DNA from: CF-96 sp036269455
GTDB lineage: Bacteria > Chloroflexota > Dormibacteria > Aeolococcales > Aeolococcaceae
Assembly: GCA_036269455.1 (NCBI GenBank)
Contig: DATARS010000126.1
Location: 1 to 29,083, forward strand
Direction: 5' to 3'
Length of the DNA stretch: 29,083 bases
The position numbers and the translations under genes are program-made. Below, in pieces: positions 7,235 through 13,124 of the stretch (position 1 is the first letter of the stretch; the number at the start of each line of letters is the position of its first letter). The notes beneath the pieces are model-generated. The model did not search any database. It was given only the letters and a program-made list of their open reading frames with translations, and was not told the DNA's origin.

Positions 7235-8953
7235 ATGGCAACGAAAATGGCGGCCGCGTTCGACCGCGACCATCCGTCACACCGCTGGGTCGTCCTCTCC
7301 AACACCACCCTCGGGGTGATGATGGCGACGATCAACAGCTCGATCGTGATCATCTCGCTGCCGGCGATCTTCCGCGGCATCCACCTCGACACCCTCGCCC
7401 CCGGCAACGTGGGCTACCTGCTCTGGATGCTGATGGCCTACCTGCTGGTCACCGCGGTGCTGGTGGTCTCGCTCGGCCGCCTCGGCGACCTCCGCGGCCG
7501 GGTGCGCATCTACAACGCCGGCTTCGCGGTGTTCACCGTCGGGTCGGTCGCGCTCGCCCTCGACCCGCTCGGCGGCGGCGCCGGGGCCCTCTGGCTGATC
7601 GCCTGGCGGGTGGTGCAGGGGGTCGGCGGCGCCATGCTCATGGCCAACTCGACGGCGATCGTCACCGACGCCTTCCCCGCCACCCAGCGCGGCCTCGCCC
7701 TGGGGATCAACCAGGTGGCGGCGCTCGCCGGCTCCTTCATCGGCCTGATCGGCGGCGGCCTGCTCTCGGAGTGGAGCTGGCGCGCCGTCTTCTTCGTCTC
7801 GGTCCCGATCGGCGTCCTCGGCACGGTGTGGGCCTACCACTCGCTCCACGACCTGGGCCGGCGGGTCGCGGGCCGGATCGACTGGCTCGGCAACGTCACC
7901 TTCGCGGTCGGGCTCACCGCGCTGCTCGGCGCCATCACCTACGGCATCCAGCCGTACGGCGGGTCCGCCGAGGGCTGGGGCAACCCGCTGGTGATCGCCG
8001 GGCTCGCCGGCGGAGCCGCGCTGCTCGCCGTCTTCTGCCTCGTCGAGTTGCGCACCCCCGAGCCGATGTTCGACCTGCGCCTCTTCCGCATCCGCGCCGT
8101 CGCCGCCGGCAACGCGGCGATGCTGCTGGCGTCGATCGCCCGCGGCGGCCTCCAGTTCATGTTGATCATCTGGCTGCAGGGGATCTGGCTGCCGCTCCAC
8201 GGCTACGACTACGTCGACACCCCGCTGTGGGCGGGCATCTACCTGCTGCCCCTGACCCTGGGCTTCCTCCTCGCCGGCCCGCTCTCCGGCCACCTCTCCG
8301 ACCGCTTCGGTGCCCGCGCCTTCGCCAGCGGCGGCCTGCTGCTCAGCGCGGTCACCTTCGCCGGCCTGCTGCTGCTGCCGGTGAACTTCGACTACCGCGT
8401 CTTCGCCGTGCTGCTCGCCCTCAACGGGATGGCCTCCGGCCTCTTCGCCGCCCCCAACACCACCTCGGTGATGAACGCCGTGCCCGCGAACCGCCGGGGG
8501 AGCGCCGCGGGGATGGTCGCGACCTTCCAGAACGCAGGGATGACCCTGAGCATCGGGGTCTTCTTCTCGCTGATGATCGCGGGCCTCGCCGGCTCGCTCC
8601 CGGCGGCGATGCACGGCGGGCTGGTCGCCCAGCACGTCCCCGACGCCACCGCCACACGGCTCGCCGGCCTGCCCCCGGTGGGCAGCCTCTTCGCCGCCTT
8701 CCTCGGATTCAACCCGCTCGCCAGCCTGCTCGGGCCCCACGTCCTCGCCGGGCTGCCGCCGGCGAGCGCCGCCACCCTGACCGGCCACGAGTTCTTCCCC
8801 CACCTCATGAGCACGCCCTTCCACGACGGCCTGGTGATCGTCTTCGGGCTCGCCATCGCCATGTCGCTGGTGGGCGCCGGCGCCTCGGCGATGCGCGGCC
8901 GCCGGGTGGTGCACACTGGGACGGTCGAGCGCAACCAGGAGGCGGCAGCATGA
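7235..8953 (+). CDS. MFS exporter, DHA2 (EmrB/QacA) type
   Basis: This 572-residue protein has about 14 predicted membrane spans, typical of DHA2 proton/drug antiporters. MFS motif A is visible as GRLGDLRGRVR (81-91). The motif C region is LAGSFIGLIGGGL, followed by the characteristic SWRAVFFVSVPIG. Span 1 carries ATINSSIVIISLP, a variant of the DHA2 'LDxTIVNVALP' motif in which Asp is replaced by Asn. The start is the ATG at 7235 (an in-frame ATG at 7247 is the alternative). It overlaps the CoxG-like gene by 4 bases (ATGA). The substrate is unknown; coupling to a CoxG-like protein suggests an aromatic or hydrophobic compound linked to the nearby molybdenum hydroxylase operon. Confidence 0.9.
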   Translation: MATKMAAAFDRDHPSHRWVVLSNTTLGVMMATINSSIVIISLPAIFRGIHLDTLAPGNVGYLLWMLMAYLLVTAVLVVSLGRLGDLRGRVRIYNAGFAVFTVGSVALALDPLGGGAGALWLIAWRVVQGVGGAMLMANSTAIVTDAFPATQRGLALGINQVAALAGSFIGLIGGGLLSEWSWRAVFFVSVPIGVLGTVWAYHSLHDLGRRVAGRIDWLGNVTFAVGLTALLGAITYGIQPYGGSAEGWGNPLVIAGLAGGAALLAVFCLVELRTPEPMFDLRLFRIRAVAAGNAAMLLASIARGGLQFMLIIWLQGIWLPLHGYDYVDTPLWAGIYLLPLTLGFLLAGPLSGHLSDRFGARAFASGGLLLSAVTFAGLLLLPVNFDYRVFAVLLALNGMASGLFAAPNTTSVMNAVPANRRGSAAGMVATFQNAGMTLSIGVFFSLMIAGLAGSLPAAMHGGLVAQHVPDATATRLAGLPPVGSLFAAFLGFNPLASLLGPHVLAGLPPASAATLTGHEFFPHLMSTPFHDGLVIVFGLAIAMSLVGAGASAMRGRRVVHTGTVERNQEAAA

Positions 8954-9420
8954 GGATCGAGAGTTCGTTCAGCGTCGGCGCACCCCCCGACCAGGTCTTC
9001 GCATACCTTCTCGACGTCAACCAGGTGGTGGGCTGCCTCCCCGGCGCCGAGCTCTCCGAGATCGTCGACTCTCAGACGTTCAGGGGAAGGCTGAAGATCA
9101 AGGTCGGCGCCGTCCAGGTCAGCTACCAGGGCACCGCCCACATCGTCGACATGGTCGAGGACGACGACTCCGCGACGGTCACGATCAAGGGCGACGGCCG
9201 CGAGATCGGCGGCCAGGGGTCGGTGCGGGCCAGCCTCGCCCTCTCCGTTCGCCGCACCGCGGACGGCGGCTCGACCGTCGCCCTCGACGCCGACCTCACC
9301 GTGACGGGCCGGGTCGCCCAGTTCGGCCGCGGCGTCATCGAGGACGTCTCCCGCCGGCTCATGGGCCAGATGGGCGAGTGCATCGGCAACCGGCTCCAGG
9401 CTACTCCCGCGTCAAGCTGA
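8950..9420 (+). CDS. CoxG-like SRPBCC protein (CO dehydrogenase subunit G family)
   Basis: This 156-residue protein has the SRPBCC (START-like) fold pattern of the CoxG family. It begins MRIESSFSVGAPPDQVFAYL, followed by the conserved 'v..CLPGAEL' turn, the FRGRLKIKVGAVQVSYQGT strands and a long C-terminal helix (GRGVIEDVSRRLMGQM). CoxG proteins accompany molybdenum hydroxylases and have been linked to their membrane recruitment or to quinone binding. Here it is coupled to an MFS exporter by an ATGA overlap, and the Mo hydroxylase operon lies about 1.2 kb downstream. Its TGA directly abuts the stop of the convergent CoA-binding gene, with no spacer. Confidence 0.85.
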   Translation: MRIESSFSVGAPPDQVFAYLLDVNQVVGCLPGAELSEIVDSQTFRGRLKIKVGAVQVSYQGTAHIVDMVEDDDSATVTIKGDGREIGGQGSVRASLALSVRRTADGGSTVALDADLTVTGRVAQFGRGVIEDVSRRLMGQMGECIGNRLQATPASS

Positions 9421-9831
9421 TCAGGCCCGCCGATCGACCCGGTTCAGCGCACGGGCGACGGCGATGCAGAGGTCCTCGACGTAGTCGACGCCCGCCTCCT
9501 CGGCGACGCGCCGGGCCTCGTCGGAGACGATGTCCTGCTGCAGCCAGACCGCCCCGGCGCCGATCGCCACCGCCTGCCGGGCCACCACCGCGGCCTCGGC
9601 GGAGGGGCGGAAGACGTCGACGATGTCGACGTGCTCGGGGATCTCGGCGAGGCTGCGGTAGACCCGCTCGCCGAAGAGCTCGTCCGCGTACGGGTTGATC
9701 GGGATGATCCGAAACCCGTGGCGCTGCATCGTCAGGGGCACCGCTCCCGCGTCCTTCTCGGGGTCGCGCGAGGCGCCCACCACGGCGATGGTGGCGGCGG
9801 TCTCGAGGATCTCGCCGGGGCTGCGTCCCAT
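9421..9831 (-). CDS. CoA-binding domain protein (YccU-like)
   Basis: This 136-residue single-domain Rossmann protein of the CoA_binding family begins with the nucleotide-binding strand-turn IAVVGASRDPEK. The central IIPINPYADELFGERVYRSLAEIP segment and the WLQQDIVSDEARRVAEEAGVDYVEDLC stretch are both typical of the family. The function of stand-alone members is not well established. The start is the ATG at 9831: GGAAGG lies 10 bases upstream, and its A is shared with the TGA of the upstream DsbA-like gene (TGATG junction). A GTG at 9849 would add six residues but would be placed on the ribosome-binding site. Confidence 0.88.
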   Translation of the reverse strand: MGRSPGEILETAATIAVVGASRDPEKDAGAVPLTMQRHGFRIIPINPYADELFGERVYRSLAEIPEHVDIVDVFRPSAEAAVVARQAVAIGAGAVWLQQDIVSDEARRVAEEAGVDYVEDLCIAVARALNRVDRRA

Positions 9832-10463
9832 CAGGCGGCCGCCTTCCACCGGCGCACGCTGGCGAGGTCGGGAACGCTGGTGCGGTTGCGCTTCAGCTCG
9901 GAGAAGTTCGGGTAGGCGGCCAGCCAGCGGACGTGGCGCCAGAGCTCGACCGCCTCGCCGTCCTCCGGCACCTCGGTGATCACGGGGCCGAAGATCGCCG
10001 CCCCGTCGCCGCCGTCGAGGACGATGGTGGGGACGCCGAACCCCTGGTGGCGCGTCACCAGGGCGTCGTGCTCGTCCTGCACTCGCTGCCAGGTCTCGGG
10101 ATCGGCCAGCGCCCGGTCGAGCAGGGTCTCGTCGAGGCCGGCCTCGCGGAGCGCCCCGATGAGCACCTCGCGGTCGTCGGCCCGGGCGGCGCGCTCGTGG
10201 ACCGCGGCTCCCACCGCGGCGTAGAACCCGCCGGCGGCTGCCGCGCCGCCCTCGGCGCGGGCCAGGACCAGGGTTCGCAGCGCCGGAGCCGCGCCGGTGT
10301 CGGCGGCGGCACGTCCCTCCTCGCCCTTGTTGGCGATGGCGAGCGAGAAGACCGCCCAGTCGATGGTGACCTCATCCAGCGCCTCGAGCCGGCGGACCCA
10401 CCGCGAGGTCTGATAGCACCAGGGGCAGAGGGGATCGAGGTGGAAGCGGATGGGTTCGGCCAT
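9831..10463 (-). CDS. DsbA-fold protein resembling the mycothiol-dependent nitroreductase Rv2466c
   Basis: This 210-residue thioredoxin-fold protein carries a CPWC active site (Cys13, Cys16) directly after the first strand. A helical insertion and the cis-Pro segment VPTIVL follow. The family-typical tail reads IFGPVITEVP ... LWRHVRWLAAYPNFSELKR. This order of segments matches Rv2466c-like proteins, which use mycothiol to reduce or detoxify electrophiles; they are usually about 207 residues long. That assignment is by remembered family pattern, not by a search. It is coupled to the CoA-binding gene by a one-base overlap. The start is the ATG at 10463, with GGAG 12 bases upstream. Confidence 0.82.
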   Translation of the reverse strand: MAEPIRFHLDPLCPWCYQTSRWVRRLEALDEVTIDWAVFSLAIANKGEEGRAAADTGAAPALRTLVLARAEGGAAAAGGFYAAVGAAVHERAARADDREVLIGALREAGLDETLLDRALADPETWQRVQDEHDALVTRHQGFGVPTIVLDGGDGAAIFGPVITEVPEDGEAVELWRHVRWLAAYPNFSELKRNRTSVPDLASVRRWKAAA

Positions 10464-10505
10464 GGGTGGCGATGCTCCAGATCTCGGGTGACAGGCTGCC
10501 CCTGG

Positions 10506-10532
10506 AATGTACCGGCGGGGCTCGACGGCCAA
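10506..10532 (-). promoter_or_regulatory. Possible promoter of the DsbA-like/CoA-binding pair
   Basis: On the minus strand TTGGCC (10532 to 10527) and TACATT (10511 to 10506) are 15 bases apart, upstream of the ATG at 10463 with a leader of about 36 bases. The spacing is slightly short. The hexamers match the sigma-70 consensus at four positions each. Confidence 0.35.
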
Positions 10533-10625
10533 ACCCGACGCGGGCAACGCCCGTTCGCTGTCCCGGCCGCGGCGACGGGTACCATGTCGCCGCTCTCGGT
10601 CCGGGCACACACGGTGGGGATGGGC

Positions 10626-10961
10626 ATGCATGGGATCAGCGGCCAGGCGTTCGCCATCGACTGCTTCGTCTTCGCCCTGGCGGTGTTCGTCGGCTTCGAG
10701 CTGATCACCAAGGTGCCGGCGATCCTCCACACCCCGCTGATGTCGGCGACCAACGCCATCCACGGCATCGTCCTGGTCGGCGCCATCACGGTCGCGGCCT
10801 TCGCCGGCGACGGCATCTCCAGGACGATCGCTGTGATCGCGGTCTTCCTCGGCACCCTCAACGTGGTCGGCGGCTTCGTCGTCACCGACCGCATGCTCGA
10901 GCTCTTCAAGGCCAGGCCGCAGCCGGCGAAGGCCGGCGCCAAGGAGAAGGACGCCGCATGA
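10626..10961 (+). CDS. pntAB: NAD(P) transhydrogenase, alpha-2 (membrane) subunit
   Basis: This 111-residue integral membrane subunit matches the short alpha-2 subunit of three-part proton-translocating transhydrogenases. It has three to four spans and the conserved stretch ITKVPAILHTPLMSATNAIHG. It carries no nucleotide-binding domain. The start is the ATG at 10626, because GTGGGG lies just upstream; ATGs at 10620 and 10584 are alternatives. It overlaps pntB by ATGA. The NAD-binding alpha-1 subunit (PntAA) that normally precedes it is absent: the upstream neighbour is the divergent DsbA-like gene. TACCAT at 10580-10585 could be the -10 for this operon. Confidence 0.9.
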   Translation: MHGISGQAFAIDCFVFALAVFVGFELITKVPAILHTPLMSATNAIHGIVLVGAITVAAFAGDGISRTIAVIAVFLGTLNVVGGFVVTDRMLELFKARPQPAKAGAKEKDAA

Positions 10962-12358
10962 GTGGCAGCGCGCCGGCCTGGGTGACGTTCACCTACATCG
11001 TCACCGCGATGCTCTTCGTGGTGGCGATCAAGCGGTTGCGCTCCGTCCGCAGCGCCCGCAGCGGCAACCGGCTGGCGATGGTCGGAATGGGCATCGCCGT
11101 GGTGGTCGTGTGTCAGCAGGCGGGCCTCGACAACTGGTCTTTGATCTACCCGCCGATGATCGTCGGGGCGGCGATCGGGACCGTCGCCGCGCGGCAGGTG
11201 AAGATGACCGCGATGCCCCAGATGGTCGCGCTCTTCAACGGGATGGGGGCAGGGGCGGCGGCGCTCATCGCCGCGGCCGACTTCCGCCGCCTCGACATGC
11301 TGGGGAGCGTGCCCCGCCTGGACGGCATCACCATCCTGCTCAGCTGCATGATCGGCTCCATCGGCTTCGCCGGGAGCATGGTCGCCTTCGCCAAGCTCCA
11401 GGAGCTGATCGGCGGCAGGCCGCTCGTCTATCCGCTCCAGAAGCCGATCAACGCCGCCATCCTGGCGACGATCCTCGTCCTCGGCGCGGTCATCATCGCC
11501 CGGCAGGGCGGCATCGAGCTCTTCGTCGCCTTCGCGGTGCTCAGCCTCGTCCTGGGACCGCTCTTCGTCCTCCCCATCGGGGGCGCCGACATGCCGGTGG
11601 TGATCTCGCTGCTCAACAGCTTCACCGGGGTGGCGGCGGCGATCACCGGCTTCGTGCTCGACAACCAGGTGCTGGTGGTGAGCGGCGCGCTGGTCGGTGC
11701 CTCGGGCACGGTGCTCACCCAGCTGATGAGCAGGGCGATGAACCGACCGCTGAGCAACATCCTCTTCGGTGCCTTCGGCGCCGTCACGGCCGCCGGCGCC
11801 GGGGGAGCCGCCGAGGCCGGCGGCGAGGTGCGCAGCGCGACCGTCGAGGACGTCGTCGCGCTCTTCGAGCTCGCCCGCCTGGTGATCGTCGTCCCCGGCT
11901 ACGGCCTCGCCGTCGCCCGCGCCCAGCACGACGTCAAGCGCCTCGCCGACCAGCTCGAGGCGCGCGGCATCGAGGTGAAGTACGCGATCCATCCCGTCGC
12001 CGGGCGCATGCCGGGACACATGAACGTGCTCCTCGCCGAGGCGGACGTGCCGTACTCGCAGCTCTACGACATGGACGCCATCAACGACGAGTTCAGCCGC
12101 GCGGACGTCGCCGTCGTCATCGGCGCCAACGACGTCGTCAACCCGGCGGCGCGCAACGACCCGGGCAGCCCGATCCACGGGATGCCGATCCTCAACGTCG
12201 ACCAGGCCGCCAACGTGGTGGTGCTGAAGCGCTCGATGAACCCCGGCTTCGCGGGGATCGAGAACCACCTCTTCTACGACCCGAAGACGGTGATGCTCTT
12301 CGGCGACGCGCAGAAGTCGGTGTCGGAGCTGGTGACCGAGCTCAAGGAGGCGAGCTGA
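10958..12358 (+). CDS. pntB: NAD(P) transhydrogenase, beta subunit
   Basis: This 466-residue subunit has an N-terminal membrane domain of about nine spans (residues 1-280), including the VYPLQKPINAAI and IGGADMPVVISLLNSFTGVAAAITGF segments. A soluble NADP(H)-binding domain follows from about 290. That domain shows the VVPGYGLAVARAQ Rossmann-type loop, YAIHPVAGRMPGHMNVLLAEA, VVIGANDVVNPAA and the terminal VVVLKRSMNPGFAGIEN. The complete enzyme uses the proton gradient to transfer hydride from NADH to NADP+. It overlaps pntAB upstream (ATGA) and the dehydrogenase downstream (CTGA). Confidence 0.95.
   Translation: MSGSAPAWVTFTYIVTAMLFVVAIKRLRSVRSARSGNRLAMVGMGIAVVVVCQQAGLDNWSLIYPPMIVGAAIGTVAARQVKMTAMPQMVALFNGMGAGAAALIAAADFRRLDMLGSVPRLDGITILLSCMIGSIGFAGSMVAFAKLQELIGGRPLVYPLQKPINAAILATILVLGAVIIARQGGIELFVAFAVLSLVLGPLFVLPIGGADMPVVISLLNSFTGVAAAITGFVLDNQVLVVSGALVGASGTVLTQLMSRAMNRPLSNILFGAFGAVTAAGAGGAAEAGGEVRSATVEDVVALFELARLVIVVPGYGLAVARAQHDVKRLADQLEARGIEVKYAIHPVAGRMPGHMNVLLAEADVPYSQLYDMDAINDEFSRADVAVVIGANDVVNPAARNDPGSPIHGMPILNVDQAANVVVLKRSMNPGFAGIENHLFYDPKTVMLFGDAQKSVSELVTELKEAS
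12344..12357 (+). promoter_or_regulatory. Ribosome-binding site and probable CTG start of the SDR gene
   Basis: AAGGAGG at 12344-12350 is a full Shine-Dalgarno sequence inside the end of pntB. No ATG, GTG or TTG follows at a usable distance in the SDR frame. The CTG at 12355-12357 lies 4 bases away and forms a CTGA overlap with the pntB stop, the same junction type (ATGA, GTGA) used by other genes here. ACG at 12358, 7 bases away, is the alternative. Confidence 0.6.
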
Positions 12359-13122
12359 CGGACCTCCAGCTCGGCGGCCGCGTGGCGCTCGTGACCGGTG
12401 CCGGCCAGGGGCTGGGGCGCGAGATCGGGCTCGCCCTCGCCGCCGAGGGTGCGCACGTCGCCTTCCACCATCGCACCTCGAAGCCGGGCGCGCAGCAGGC
12501 GGCGGAGCGCGCCCACGCGCTGGGCGTCAACGCGATCGCGGTGGGCGCCGACCTGCGCAGCGACGAGGAGGTCGCCGCCATGGTCGAGCGCGTCGAGGCC
12601 GAGCTCGGGCCGGTCGACGTGCTCGTCAACAACGCCGCCGCAGGGACCCGCCAGCCGTTCCTCGAGAGCACCCCGGAGGACTGGGCTCCGCAGGTCGACG
12701 TCATCGTCACCGGCACCATCCGGGTCACCCACGCGGTGACCCGGCGGATGGCGGCGCGCGGCGGCGGCGCTGTGGTCAGCCTGATGGGCGACTCCGGCAG
12801 GGTGGGCGAGTCGGGGCTCACCGTGCTCGCCGCCACCCGCGCCTCGACGATGGCGCTCACCAAGTCGCTCGCCCGCGAGCTCGCCCGCCACGGCATCCGC
12901 GCCAACTGCGTGTCGATCGCCCTGGTGCGCACCGACAACCTCGCCGCCCACGCCGGCGGCGAGGACGACGAGCGGATGCGCCGCATCCTCGCCCAGTACC
13001 CGCTGCGCCGCCTCGGCCGGCCCGAGGACGTCACCCCGATGGTGCTGCTGCTCGCCTCGCCGCTCTCCGGCTGGATCACCGGGCAGGTGATCTCGGTGAA
13101 CGGCGGCTACGCGATGGTCTGA
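12355..13122 (+). CDS. Short-chain dehydrogenase/reductase (SDR)
   Basis: This protein of about 255 residues is a classical SDR. The cofactor loop TGAGQGLGREIG lies about 15 residues from the start and the NNAAAG motif follows. The catalytic region is non-standard: the usual Ser appears in VVSLMGDSG, but at the Tyr-x-x-x-Lys position the sequence reads AATRASTMALTKSLARE, so the catalytic Tyr seems to be replaced. The C-terminal SPLSGWITGQVISVNGGYAM matches the family. Cofactor and substrate are unknown. It probably starts at CTG 12355; a GTG at 12382 would remove the residues before the first strand. The Mo hydroxylase large subunit starts 2 bases after its stop. Confidence 0.87.
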   Translation: MTDLQLGGRVALVTGAGQGLGREIGLALAAEGAHVAFHHRTSKPGAQQAAERAHALGVNAIAVGADLRSDEEVAAMVERVEAELGPVDVLVNNAAAGTRQPFLESTPEDWAPQVDVIVTGTIRVTHAVTRRMAARGGGAVVSLMGDSGRVGESGLTVLAATRASTMALTKSLARELARHGIRANCVSIALVRTDNLAAHAGGEDDERMRRILAQYPLRRLGRPEDVTPMVLLLASPLSGWITGQVISVNGGYAMV

Positions 13123-13124
13123 GC

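Noticed and set aside
7277..8914. A 545-codon open frame antisense to the MFS exporter
   Set aside because: The translation is a hydrophilic Glu/Gly/Ala/Asp/Arg mixture with no family pattern. The opposite strand encodes an unmistakable 14-span transporter.
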